This document shows, piece after piece, positions 15,914 through 23,314 of a stretch of 34,134 nt of DNA (positions are counted from its first letter, which is position 1; each line of letters begins with the position of its first letter). Origin of the DNA: DAOTWP01 sp034435675 (lineage in GTDB: Bacteria; Chloroflexota; Anaerolineae; Aggregatilineales; Phototrophicaceae); contig DAOTWP010000088.1 in assembly GCA_034435675.1 (NCBI GenBank), positions 1 to 34,134 on the forward strand, given 5' to 3'. The notes under the pieces are model-generated. The model did not search any database. It was not told the DNA's origin and was given only the letters and a program-made list of their open reading frames with translations. The translations under genes and the position numbers were made by a program.

Positions 15914-15946
15914 TTGCGAGAAAGCCCCATGCAATCGCAAGGGGCT
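15914..15946 (-). promoter_or_regulatory. Interlocking inverted repeats in the jag leader
   Basis: In minus-strand order the segments are AGCCCC (15946-15941), TTGCGA (15940-15935), GGGGCT (15928-15923) and TCGCAA (15919-15914). The first pairs with the third and the second with the fourth, so the hairpins are mutually exclusive or form a pseudoknot. The AGCCCC/GGGGCT stem is followed by TTTCTC, so it could act as a weak yidC terminator. The region lies 38 bases before the jag ATG, between the promoter and the ribosome site. Confidence 0.4.
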
Positions 15947-15967
15947 GTGCGCAGCGCATCTATTGTT

Positions 15968-15996
15968 ACTATAGTGTAATGCTGCTCATTTTTCAA
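15968..15996 (-). promoter_or_regulatory. Promoter for jag within the yidC-jag gap
   Basis: On the minus strand TTGAAA (15996-15991) and TATAGT (15973-15968) stand 17 bases apart, five of six consensus matches each. This is one of the best promoter-like pairs in the window. Initiation near 15961 would give a leader of about 85 bases containing the interlocking repeats. Confidence 0.6.
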
Positions 15997-16020
15997 TTAC
16001 TGCTCTGCCGGACACCCCGC

Positions 16021-16926
16021 CTATTTCGCCCGGCTGGTTTTGCCTGTCGTTTTCGCCCTTGTACCGGAGGATTTCACAGGTGTCCTTGCCAGGGCTTTGG
16101 GCTTCCCACCCCGTTCGGAAGTCTTGACTTTCACCTTACCCTCGACCATCCCGCCCGCGGGTTCACCATCGGAGGGCGTTTGCCGGGGACGCCCGATCAA
16201 TTTGCCGAAGTCAGCTTTGCCCATTGCTGCATACTGGGCGATACCGACGATATTCGAGGTGATGAAGTAGATTGACAAGCCCACTGAAAAGGACAGTGAG
16301 AAGAAACCAAACATCAACGGCATGATCGTCGTCATGGACTGATTCATTGCCGCCATCTGGTTGGGCTTGCCGTCATCGGACGGAGGTGGCGCAGGCAGGG
16401 TTAGTTTGGATTGCAGCCAGGTTGTCACCAGCACAAGCAGCGGCAGCACCAGCGCCCAGACGGGATTTAGCGTCGGTGGCTGCGTCAGGTCCATGCCCAG
16501 CCAGATTTTGCCCATCGGCACCAGCCCATCCAGACCGGGAATCAGCAACCGTCCAGACAGTTCGATCAACTGTGTCGGCGTTCCTGCCAGTGCGTAAATG
16601 ATTGCCTGATACAGCGCAATCAGAATCGGGAGCTGAATCAACAACGGCAGGCAGCCCATCAGCGGATTGATGCCGTGCTCACGATAAAGCTGCATTTGCG
16701 CCTGCGCCAGTGCTTCGCGGTCATTCTTGTATTTCTCTTGCAGCTTCTTCAGTTTTGGCTGAATCGCCTGCATCTCCTGCGCGGAGCGCTGCTGTTTCGC
16801 CATCAAGGGAAACAGTGCCACACGAATCAGGATGGTCAGTGCAATAATCGCCAGAACAATGTTATTGCCCAGCAGCGCGTACAAGCCTGCCAGTACAGTG
16901 ATGATCGGGTTAAGAATAAAATCCAT
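16021..16926 (-). CDS. yidC: Membrane protein insertase YidC
   Basis: Inserts and folds membrane proteins, alone or with Sec. It has 301 residues and is of the short type without the large periplasmic domain found in Gram-negative bacteria. The first segment has the conserved hydrophilic-groove Arg35 in ILIRVALFPLMAKQQ. A charged cytoplasmic helical hairpin follows (QEMQAIQPKLKKLQEKYKNDREAL), then NPLMGCLPLLIQLPILIALYQAI. Later segments include LVLPLLVLVTTWLQ and MPLMFGFFSLSFSVGLSIYFITSN. A strongly basic tail of about 55 residues is suited to ribosome binding. It lies between the beta-propeller lipoprotein gene (22 bases upstream) and jag. Confidence 0.96.
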   Translation of the reverse strand: MDFILNPIITVLAGLYALLGNNIVLAIIALTILIRVALFPLMAKQQRSAQEMQAIQPKLKKLQEKYKNDREALAQAQMQLYREHGINPLMGCLPLLIQLPILIALYQAIIYALAGTPTQLIELSGRLLIPGLDGLVPMGKIWLGMDLTQPPTLNPVWALVLPLLVLVTTWLQSKLTLPAPPPSDDGKPNQMAAMNQSMTTIMPLMFGFFSLSFSVGLSIYFITSNIVGIAQYAAMGKADFGKLIGRPRQTPSDGEPAGGMVEGKVKVKTSERGGKPKALARTPVKSSGTRAKTTGKTSRAK

Positions 16927-16948
16927 GAACTTACGTCACGCCTCCCAC

Positions 16949-18433
16949 CTACCATCCATACTGCCAGTTTAGCTCACCGGTTGCCAGATCAAAACTGACC
17001 AGCAGCTGGTTGAACGCCATTGTACTGACAATTACCTGCCCATCGGTTACATTCGCATAGGGGTTCAACACCGCCTGCTGCGGAATCTCAGGAGCTTCTG
17101 CTTCTAAACCAGTTTCGCTGTCCGCCTGTCTGGCTTCCGGCGTTGTTTCAGCGCCGGGTTCGCTCGTAGCTTCTGCGGTTGCTTCTGGCGCTGCGGTATC
17201 TGTCTGTGCCTGCCCTGTGCCCGCGGTAGCTTCCGTGCTGATCAGCAGCAGATCAGCCATGATTTCGCTGGACAATTCCTGCTGGTAAACGATCACACCG
17301 GATGCCCGGTCTAACCAGTATACCCGATGATCGCGTGAAGCGACGATGACATACTCTGCTGTCACCAGCGGCGCTGCCCGAATTGCCCGTTCAGCAGTTT
17401 TCACTTTCCACAATTCGGTAAGCTGTGCAGTGCTGCCCACTGGGACAGAATCATCAGCGCCGAAGCGACTGCCAGGATATTCCACGCGCAGCGCGTAAAC
17501 ATAACCGCTGAGATCGGCAACATAAAGTACACCATCATCGTTCAGCACTGGCGAACCCCACACCCAGTTCTCGGTATCATACTGCGCGACAATTTCACCG
17601 GCATCCCCACCATCAGCGGCATCGGGAGTGCGAATGATGAATAGCTTGCGGTCAAAACTACCCACAAACAAATAGCCATCCCGGTACGCCGGCGTCCCAG
17701 CGACCGCGCCACCGAGATCAAGCTCCCAGCGCAGGTCGAAGGTTTCTGTGTCCAGCGCGTAAAGATGATGATCCATCGTCGGCACATACAGCGTATTGGT
17801 GGCTTCGACCAGCAGGGGCGTTGCCCAGATACCCTGCTCCGTTTGGAACAGATGTACCTCGGCAAAATCATCGTTCACATCCAATGCAACCAGATTCTGC
17901 TCCGTGAACGCTACATAGAGCAGATTTCCCGACAGGATCGGGTCGGCGATGATATGCCCGGTATTCTGCGCGATTTCCAGATGCGGCACAATCTGTACAC
18001 CCCCAATCGGCGATTGCACCCGCGCCGAGGGCAAATCAGTGATATACAGACGTGAGCCGTAACTTACGGTCAGCAGCCGGTCAGCATCCAGCGTAATCGA
18101 GTCAGTGTAGAATTCTACAAGACCGGTTTGAGCAGTGGGACCATTTGTTTGCCCGGAAACCACCTGCCAGATCAGCGGCGCATTGGTTTCGGGGTCACGC
18201 CGCACAGTGCCCTCACTGGTGAGTAGCTGGGTCGGCAGCCCGGTACGTGGATTGACCATCACCATGCGTTCATTGAATGCCAGCAGAAGATTCTGCTCAC
18301 CATTCAGCTCAACCAGTGTAATTGATGCCCAGCTCTTCCCCGTCGGCACAGGCACACAGGCGGTTGCAAACAGCACCAATAAAAGTACAACACCGAGCAT
18401 GCGGTGCTGCATCCAACGCTTCATCGGCTTCAA
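16949..18433 (-). CDS. PQQ-like beta-propeller lipoprotein
   Basis: A predicted surface lipoprotein of 494 residues from the chosen start. A basic start (KPMKRWMQHR), a hydrophobic core and the lipobox FATAC give a lipid-modified Cys at about residue 26. The body consists of repeated blades of the PQQ/BamB type, for example LLYVAFTEQNLVALDV, TLYVPTMDHHLYALDTET, YLFVGSFDRKLFIIRT, VLYVADLSGYVYALRV and VIVASRDHRVYWLDRASG. An Ala/Thr/Glu-rich low-complexity stretch precedes the last strand, which closes the propeller. I chose TTG 18433 because AGGAG lies seven bases upstream. ATG 18451 and ATG 18424 are alternatives without well-spaced ribosome sites. Its place between yidD and yidC suggests a role in envelope protein assembly, but that is inference. 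Confidence 0.85.
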   Translation of the reverse strand: MKPMKRWMQHRMLGVVLLLVLFATACVPVPTGKSWASITLVELNGEQNLLLAFNERMVMVNPRTGLPTQLLTSEGTVRRDPETNAPLIWQVVSGQTNGPTAQTGLVEFYTDSITLDADRLLTVSYGSRLYITDLPSARVQSPIGGVQIVPHLEIAQNTGHIIADPILSGNLLYVAFTEQNLVALDVNDDFAEVHLFQTEQGIWATPLLVEATNTLYVPTMDHHLYALDTETFDLRWELDLGGAVAGTPAYRDGYLFVGSFDRKLFIIRTPDAADGGDAGEIVAQYDTENWVWGSPVLNDDGVLYVADLSGYVYALRVEYPGSRFGADDSVPVGSTAQLTELWKVKTAERAIRAAPLVTAEYVIVASRDHRVYWLDRASGVIVYQQELSSEIMADLLLISTEATAGTGQAQTDTAAPEATAEATSEPGAETTPEARQADSETGLEAEAPEIPQQAVLNPYANVTDGQVIVSTMAFNQLLVSFDLATGELNWQYGW

Positions 18434-18464
18434 CCAAACACTCCTTGCCATCAGAGAATGGCGC

Positions 18465-18674
18465 TCACGGCACGGGGTCATAACCACCGGGATTCAAGGG
18501 GTTACAGCGCACAATGCGCTTAAAACCAAGCCAGCCGCCCTCAAAGAAACCATAGCGGGCGATCGCTTCGTAGGTATATTGTGAACAGGTGGGCTGAAAA
18601 CGGCAGGAAGGTGGCATTCCCGGCGAAATACGCCGCTGGTAAAAACGAATAAACGCCATACCCAGTCGTCTCAT
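18465..18674 (-). CDS. yidD: Membrane protein insertion efficiency factor YidD
   Basis: Small protein of 69 residues that aids YidC-dependent insertion. The family signature is complete: IRFYQRRISPGMPPSCRFQPTCSQYTYEAI with its conserved cysteines, then GGWLGFKRIVRCNPLNPGGYDPVP. An amphipathic N-terminal segment (MRRLGMAFIRFYQ) would sit on the membrane. The start codon overlaps the rnpA stop codon (ATGA, 18671-18674), so translation is probably coupled. Confidence 0.96.
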   Translation of the reverse strand: MRRLGMAFIRFYQRRISPGMPPSCRFQPTCSQYTYEAIARYGFFEGGWLGFKRIVRCNPLNPGGYDPVP

Positions 18675-19018
18675 GGTGCTTCCCTCGCCAGCAGACCTGC
18701 CCGTTCAACCAGATTGCTGAGGCTGCTGAGTACCTCTGCGTAACTTATGCCAACCATTGCCGGACGCGCAATCAGGATGATATCAACCCCGCTGCACAGC
18801 CGGGGATGCAGCTGTCGGATACCTTCGCGCAGCAGGCGGCGCGCGCGATTACGCACCACAGCATTACCCAATGCTTTACCCGTGATGAACCCATAGCGAT
18901 TATACGGTAAATCGTTGGGCAAAACACTAATCATTACCAGAGGATGCCGGTGGGTGCGCCCAGCCTGCTTTGAGCGTGCGAATACGCGCCGATCCCGAAG
19001 CCGAAGCCGCCGTTCCAT
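18671..19018 (-). CDS. rnpA: Ribonuclease P protein component
   Basis: Protein subunit of RNase P, which removes the 5' leader of tRNA precursors. From the chosen start it has 115 residues and is highly basic. LRLRDRRVFARSKQAGR is the usual N-terminus, YGFITGKALGNAVVRNRARRLLREGIRQL carries the central RNR motif, and DIILIARPA is the conserved third strand. I chose ATG 19018 over ATG 19039 because GGAG precedes it by nine bases, the protein then begins as relatives do, and the first ATG has a GGGAG directly abutting it. It overlaps yidD by four bases and follows rpmH closely. Confidence 0.94.
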   Translation of the reverse strand: MERRLRLRDRRVFARSKQAGRTHRHPLVMISVLPNDLPYNRYGFITGKALGNAVVRNRARRLLREGIRQLHPRLCSGVDIILIARPAMVGISYAEVLSSLSNLVERAGLLAREAP

Positions 19019-19052
19019 CCTTGCCTGCTCCAGCGGCATCTCCCTGTACAGC

Positions 19053-19229
19053 CTAAGCGTTCCAGTTCACCTTCTTGACGTGATTCGGTGTCACCGTCAG
19101 TTGATGCCGCCCCTGCGCGCGGCGTGCCTTCAGCACCTTGCGCCCACCTTTGGTCGCCATCCGTGCGCGGAAGCCATGCACGCGCTTACGGCGGCGGATT
19201 TTGGGCTGCCATGTACGCTTTGTTGCCAT
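19053..19229 (-). CDS. rpmH: Ribosomal protein L34
   Basis: A short gene of 58 codons on the minus strand. It reads MATKRTWQPKIRRRKRVHG, then FRARMATKGGRKVLKARRAQ and ends GRHQLTV...VKKVNWNA. The signature KRTWQPK.RRRKRVHGFRARM...GRKVLKARRA.GR is unmistakable. Compared with many L34 proteins of 44-47 residues it has about 12 extra residues at the C-terminus, after the usual GR(K/H)xLTV end. Ribosome site AAGGG lies about nine bases upstream of the ATG. A strong promoter stands just upstream. It is the first gene of the rpmH-rnpA-yidD cluster. Confidence 0.97.
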   Translation of the reverse strand: MATKRTWQPKIRRRKRVHGFRARMATKGGRKVLKARRAQGRHQLTVTPNHVKKVNWNA

Positions 19230-19272
19230 TTATCATGCCCTTTGTCTGTTTTCTGGCGATTTTAGAACGCCA

Positions 19273-19301
19273 AGTATAGCCGACGCGCCGGGGTGGGTCA
19301 A
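19273..19301 (-). promoter_or_regulatory. rpmH promoter
   Basis: On the minus strand TTGACC (19301-19296) and TATACT (19278-19273) are separated by exactly 17 bases, each five of six matches. Initiation near 19266 gives a leader of about 37 bases. This is the strongest promoter-like pair in the window, as expected for a ribosomal protein gene. Confidence 0.7.
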
Positions 19302-19309
19302 CCCGACGC

Positions 19310-19339
19310 TTGCATTCCCCGAAAGCAGTCAAGTATAAT
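19310..19339 (+). promoter_or_regulatory. Promoter for the unknown three-gene operon
   Basis: TTGCAT (19310-19315) and a perfect TATAAT (19334-19339) stand 18 bases apart. Initiation near 19346 leaves a leader of about 135 bases before the first gene. The leader includes a 6+6 inverted repeat, CAAACG (19383-19388) with CGTTTG (19394-19399), that might be an operator or small hairpin. The -35 boxes of this promoter and the rpmH promoter lie nine bases apart, so the two probably compete. Confidence 0.55.
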
Positions 19340-19479
19340 CTGCGTTATAGGTCTGTACCTTATACTTAGCAAAAACTGTCCACAAACGTTTAGCGTTTGC
19401 CGGTGAATAACGACTCCTTCTGCGCATTCATACAGAGCAACCAGAAAAACTCCCCACTTTTGATCGGAGGCGTGTAACC

Positions 19480-21066
19480 TTGATGCAAAGTCATCACTGG
19501 GCGCGCAATTTCACAGTTGACGATCAAGACGTCGACTATTTGATAAACCTGCTGCTGGAACGAGAAAAGCCGTATTCTACAGAGGCTCTTGCACTCATTC
19601 TCATTCAGCGCCGGCTTGATCAAGAAACTGCTGCGCTGCATGAACGCTACAAAAATTCAAAGCCCTATAACCCCGCGGAACACTTCGAGGTCGGTCAGCG
19701 GTTGCTGTTTCCTGCTTTTGAGTATGCGTCTGCGGTTGTACGGAGCATTCGCCCCGGCAACAACAGCCTGTACGGTGATTATGAAGTCATTGCCGTGCAG
19801 TTCGAGGATGAAGCGACCAATGTTGGCGAACCGAAACTGCGCGAGTTCGCCGCACGCTTGCAAGTTAACCATCCTCTCGTCAGCCAGGACACCAGTGGCA
19901 GCCCGATGAATGTCTACGACAATATCAGTGCTGAGGATGTGTTTTCCGAAGCGCCGGTTCAGATTGTACGCACGCTGGAAAACCGGCTGCGCGCTACCCC
20001 GGCGCTGACCAACATCTCCGGCAAGTGGTTCCCCAGAGATCTGCTGATTGAGGTGAATATCGGGCATCTCAACCTCGCGGAAGCTGTGCTCGACATCAAC
20101 GGGGGCGGTCCCCTCTCTACCGAGGCGGTCATCCGCGATATGGGTGGATTGGGCACTACCTCACTTGAATTGCAGACATTTTCGCTGAATTATGCGATGA
20201 AGGATGATTCGCGCTTCGACGAAGTTGGCCCTGCTGGGGAAGTGATGTGGTACCTCACACGCCTTGAGCCGCAGGATGTGCTGACTCCACCCGATACCCT
20301 TCGCTACAGCTATATCGAATATGATGAAAGTCTGCTCCCCCCCGCTATGCGCGAGTTGGAAATCGAAATCAACGACGAACACTCGGAACTGCAATTTGAG
20401 CAGGACGACCCGGCTGCACCTGTTGGAATCGTACTAACCTACCCACACAGGCGGGTTGGCAGTCTCCCCCTGAACAGCTATACCGATCAGATTTTTCCGA
20501 CAGCGCGACGCACACCCCGGGTTGCCTTTACGCTGGTGGATGGACAGGATGGACAGGAATTCCCCGGTTGGGTAGTTCGCAAAGAGCGTTTTGTGCACGG
20601 CTTGGGTCCAATTTACCGCAAGTACCAGCTTCCCATCGGAACCTACATCAAACTGCATAAAGGGGACAGCCCCGGCAAAGTAGTGGTGGACTTTACCGCC
20701 TATCGCCCGCGCAGTGAATGGGTACGCCTGCTGATTCCTAAAGGCGACGGCTTGACCTTTGAAAATGTCAAACGCAGCATCGGCGCGGATTACGATGATC
20801 TGATGATTCTGGGCATTGACGACATTCAGGCGGTGGATGAACTGGTGAAGCAGATTCAGAACAGCAAACGCACCATCGCTGCTATTCTGCGCATGGTCAT
20901 CCCGGCGCTGGGTCGTCTGACCCCGCAGGGCACTGCCCACGCCAAAACGATCTACAGCGCGGTCAATGTACTGCGCCGCTGTCCGCCGGGACCGATCTTT
21001 GCAACCCTCAGCGCCAATCCGGATTTTGAAAATGTCGGCGGGCATTACTGGCGTCTTGCGGAATAG
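19480..21066 (+). CDS. Protein of unknown function, first gene of a three-gene operon
   Basis: A 528-residue soluble protein with no signal peptide or membrane segment. I do not recognise a named family. Residues 1-55 look helical (DVDYLINLLLEREKPYSTEALALILIQRRL). Residues 65-125 look like a small beta barrel, with EHFEVGQRLLFPAFEYASAVV and GDYEVIAVQFEDE then REFAARLQVNHPL. A long middle, partly beta-rich, includes DINGGGPLSTEAVIRDMGGLG. The end, from about 440, is helical and closes with GPIFATLSANPDFENVGGHYWRLAE, which resembles a winged-helix wing. A nucleic-acid-binding role is thus possible but unproved. TTG 19480 is followed directly by ATG 19483; GGAGG lies nine bases before the TTG and twelve before the ATG, so either may be used. 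Two further unknown genes follow closely. Confidence 0.85.
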   Translation: MMQSHHWARNFTVDDQDVDYLINLLLEREKPYSTEALALILIQRRLDQETAALHERYKNSKPYNPAEHFEVGQRLLFPAFEYASAVVRSIRPGNNSLYGDYEVIAVQFEDEATNVGEPKLREFAARLQVNHPLVSQDTSGSPMNVYDNISAEDVFSEAPVQIVRTLENRLRATPALTNISGKWFPRDLLIEVNIGHLNLAEAVLDINGGGPLSTEAVIRDMGGLGTTSLELQTFSLNYAMKDDSRFDEVGPAGEVMWYLTRLEPQDVLTPPDTLRYSYIEYDESLLPPAMRELEIEINDEHSELQFEQDDPAAPVGIVLTYPHRRVGSLPLNSYTDQIFPTARRTPRVAFTLVDGQDGQEFPGWVVRKERFVHGLGPIYRKYQLPIGTYIKLHKGDSPGKVVVDFTAYRPRSEWVRLLIPKGDGLTFENVKRSIGADYDDLMILGIDDIQAVDELVKQIQNSKRTIAAILRMVIPALGRLTPQGTAHAKTIYSAVNVLRRCPPGPIFATLSANPDFENVGGHYWRLAE

Positions 21067-21105
21067 GCGCGGAGCGGCACAGAGCCAAAGGGAGTTGATG
21101 AAACC

Positions 21106-21534
21106 ATGAACCCACTCAAACCGAGCACCTTGGTCAAGCCGACGCTCGACACAAAACTCCATATTGATTATGACTGGTGGGCGCGTACCGGCGAAGACCT
21201 GCGCACCTATCTGCTCAGCCATCTGCCGCCGGAACAACGTGAACATCTGGCGCATGCCGAAGAAGGCAGACTGATTGATTACATTCATCCCGCCACTGCC
21301 GAAGTCTTCCAATTCGACGAAATGGGTATGGCAATCCAGACTGCCGCGCAGGACCCCAACTTCATCAATTCACAGGCATCACTGGTGGACAGTGTTTTTC
21401 GCGTGTTTCTGGCAAACGGCAACACACCGTTATCCCCAAACGAACTGGAACACATTACCGGGCGCGATGCCCAGACGATTTTGCGTACTCTGGGCGGGCG
21501 AACTGTCTACAAAGGCATTCGCCCTAGTGTATAG
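21106..21534 (+). CDS. Protein of unknown function, second gene of the operon
   Basis: A 142-residue soluble protein. The N-terminal part has IDYDWWARTGEDLRTYLLSHLPPEQREHL, a tryptophan-rich motif, followed by an acidic segment (IHPATAEVFQFDEMGM). The C-terminal 50 residues read like a winged helix-turn-helix: SLVDSVFRVFLANGNTPLSPNELEHITGRDAQTILRTLGGR, ending VYKGIRPSV. I know no experimentally characterised relative. GGGAG lies about 12 bases before the ATG. The gene begins 40 bases after the first gene and ends 15 bases before the third, consistent with one transcript. Confidence 0.85.
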   Translation: MNPLKPSTLVKPTLDTKLHIDYDWWARTGEDLRTYLLSHLPPEQREHLAHAEEGRLIDYIHPATAEVFQFDEMGMAIQTAAQDPNFINSQASLVDSVFRVFLANGNTPLSPNELEHITGRDAQTILRTLGGRTVYKGIRPSV

Positions 21535-21549
21535 GGAGGAAACCCACTC

Positions 21550-21987
21550 ATGAGCCGTATCATCAATCCGGACAGCACAGGAAAACAGCGCAATCAAGAT
21601 CGCCGCACCATCGCTGAAATGCTCTATCACCTGATGCAAAAAGGTAATCAGGGGGCGATTGACGACGAAGCCCGCGATATGCTGGCGACAATTGCTTTCT
21701 GCCTGCGCTCGATTGACGAGGGCATTGAACAGTCCGCTCAAGCGTGGGAAAAACGCGATTACTGGATGAAAGCGGAGGATTTGCGCAAACGCTGGTACTG
21801 GGCAGGACGCCGTGCGGATGAACTTGCCGGGGTGCTCTTGCAGAATGACTGGGCGAAACTGCCAGCGCTTATTGCCAACCTGCTGCCACAATTCAGTGAC
21901 GTCAAGGTGACGAAACTAATGCGCAAAGATAGCACCTGGAAAGGCAATTACAGCCGATTGATGCGTGAGAAATCTCCTTCTGCATGA
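21550..21987 (+). CDS. Protein of unknown function, third gene of the operon
   Basis: A 145-residue soluble protein, predicted almost entirely helical. The pattern RRTIAEMLYHLMQKGNQGAIDDEARDMLATIAFCLRSIDEGIEQSAQAWEKRDYWMKAEDLRKRWYW suggests a long helical bundle with aromatic and charged faces. The tail is basic (KVTKLMRKDSTWKGNYSRLMREK). GGAGG lies ten bases before the ATG. The stop codon overlaps the ATG of the beta-helix gene (ATGA, 21984-21987), so those two are translationally coupled. The function is unknown; a structural or adaptor role with the two preceding proteins is only a guess. Confidence 0.85.
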   Translation: MSRIINPDSTGKQRNQDRRTIAEMLYHLMQKGNQGAIDDEARDMLATIAFCLRSIDEGIEQSAQAWEKRDYWMKAEDLRKRWYWAGRRADELAGVLLQNDWAKLPALIANLLPQFSDVKVTKLMRKDSTWKGNYSRLMREKSPSA

Positions 21988-23303
21988 GCCGTCGGACTGT
22001 GCCCGCTGTGGGCAGCAGTGTCTATAGACGCTTGTTGGTCGCTGGTTGCTGGCTGCTGCTGCTCTGGTTGCTCTCCACCAGTCAGCTGCGGGCACAGCCG
22101 CGTGTTGTATTCAACGTCATTGACTTTGGCGCAACCATCAACGATACACTTGAAGACACTGTGCCTATTCAGGCAGCAATTGAGGCAGCGGGTGCGATTG
22201 GCGGCGCTGTCTACCTGCCATCCGGAACGTATCGTTCAGGTTCACTGCGCCTGCCGAGCAATATCCTCGTCTACGGCGATCCTGATTACACAACGGTCAT
22301 TGAGGCAGTTGACAATATCGCCGGAACAGCCGACAACATCCGCTACTACGACCACTTGTTTGTTCCTCAGCAAGTGACCGATATTCAAGTCCGGATCATC
22401 AATGTCACTTTGCGCGATCTTAAGCTCCTGGGGCGTAGTGCAGCGCAGTGGAACAACCAGCCAACACCCGGTGGCGTGACCATTCATGGCATCAGCATGC
22501 AGGGAACCGAAAACTGGCATGTCGAGCGAGTCTGGGCTGAAGATTTCGATGGCGATGGCATCTACATCGGACGCAACGACGGGCTGGACAACATCGCCAC
22601 AGGGAATGTAATCGAAGATTGTGTCCTGCGACGCAACCTGCGCAACGGCATCTCGATTACCCATGGAGATAGCAACACATTGCGCGGGTGTCTGATCGAA
22701 GAAAACCAGCAGGGCATTCTTCCGGGCACCCCCAAATATGCCCCTGAGCAGTACCAGGCGGGGGATGTCGATCTGGAACCCAATATCGCACAGGCGTCCC
22801 AGCGCGCAACCAACAACCTGATTGAAGGTAATGTCATACGCAACAGCCCGCGACACGGACTGGCGCTGCAACGCGAAGGAGCAGACATCAGCGGCAACAT
22901 TATCCGTAACAATAGTTTTATTGACAACGCCGGGCACAATGTCGCTATCTTCAACAGCGCGTCCTACAATCTGTTCGAAAACAACTTCTTTGCAAGCACT
23001 TCCCCCGGCAGGGTGGACACGCACCTGTCAATTCTGCAAGGTGATTTCAATTGTATTCGCAACAACCGCTTTATTGGGGTAGCGCGCGCGCGCGGCGTGG
23101 TGCTCAACCTTGAAGCAGACAACAACGCCTTTGTGGGCAACCTGTTCGATTTTCGCGGGGCTGATGAACAGACGCGGCAAATCTGGTTGGTCAGCGCAAC
23201 AAACACAGTAATGGTCAGCAATGTCTACATTGACGCACAGGTTGTCGCCACCGGCGAAATTCTCAACACCGCACCGGAATTTTGCCCGCTGCAAGCACCT
23301 TAA
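21984..23303 (+). CDS. Secreted right-handed beta-helix protein (pectate-lyase-like)
   Basis: Predicted exported protein, 439 residues. A signal peptide covers about residues 16-37 (basic RR, hydrophobic CWLLLLWLL, cut after LRA). The mature start, VFNVIDFGATINDTLEDTVPIQAAIEAA, is the pectate-lyase-3 opening. GAVYLPSGTYRSGSLRLPSNILVYGDPDYTTVI follows as the first coil. Repeats of the NVIEDCVLRRNLRNGISI and NLIEGNVIRNSPRHGLAL kind (about 190-330) are the stacked parallel beta-helix turns. Such proteins bind or cleave polysaccharide; no catalytic residues can be assigned by eye. No ribosome site precedes the ATG, which overlaps the previous stop by four bases. Linkage to three cytoplasmic unknown genes is unexpected. 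Confidence 0.9.
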   Translation: MSRRTVPAVGSSVYRRLLVAGCWLLLLWLLSTSQLRAQPRVVFNVIDFGATINDTLEDTVPIQAAIEAAGAIGGAVYLPSGTYRSGSLRLPSNILVYGDPDYTTVIEAVDNIAGTADNIRYYDHLFVPQQVTDIQVRIINVTLRDLKLLGRSAAQWNNQPTPGGVTIHGISMQGTENWHVERVWAEDFDGDGIYIGRNDGLDNIATGNVIEDCVLRRNLRNGISITHGDSNTLRGCLIEENQQGILPGTPKYAPEQYQAGDVDLEPNIAQASQRATNNLIEGNVIRNSPRHGLALQREGADISGNIIRNNSFIDNAGHNVAIFNSASYNLFENNFFASTSPGRVDTHLSILQGDFNCIRNNRFIGVARARGVVLNLEADNNAFVGNLFDFRGADEQTRQIWLVSATNTVMVSNVYIDAQVVATGEILNTAPEFCPLQAP

Positions 23304-23314
23304 ATGCCGGTCAG

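Noticed and set aside
15876..15959. 28-codon upstream extension of the jag frame
   Set aside because: The region holds the hairpins of the leader and lies upstream of a well-spaced ribosome site at the Jag-N start.
19230..19479. Replication origin beside rpmH
   Set aside because: Only one CTGTCCACA-like sequence resembles a DnaA box and it differs at two positions; there is no box cluster, no AT-rich unwinding stretch and no dnaA.
20532..20556. Short tandem repeat (GGATGGACA twice)
   Set aside because: Two copies only, in frame within the 528-residue protein (DGQDGQ); too short to mean more.
23082..23094. Alternating GC run, possible Z-DNA
   Set aside because: It is short, lies inside the beta-helix gene and encodes an ordinary Val-Ala-Arg-Ala-Arg stretch.
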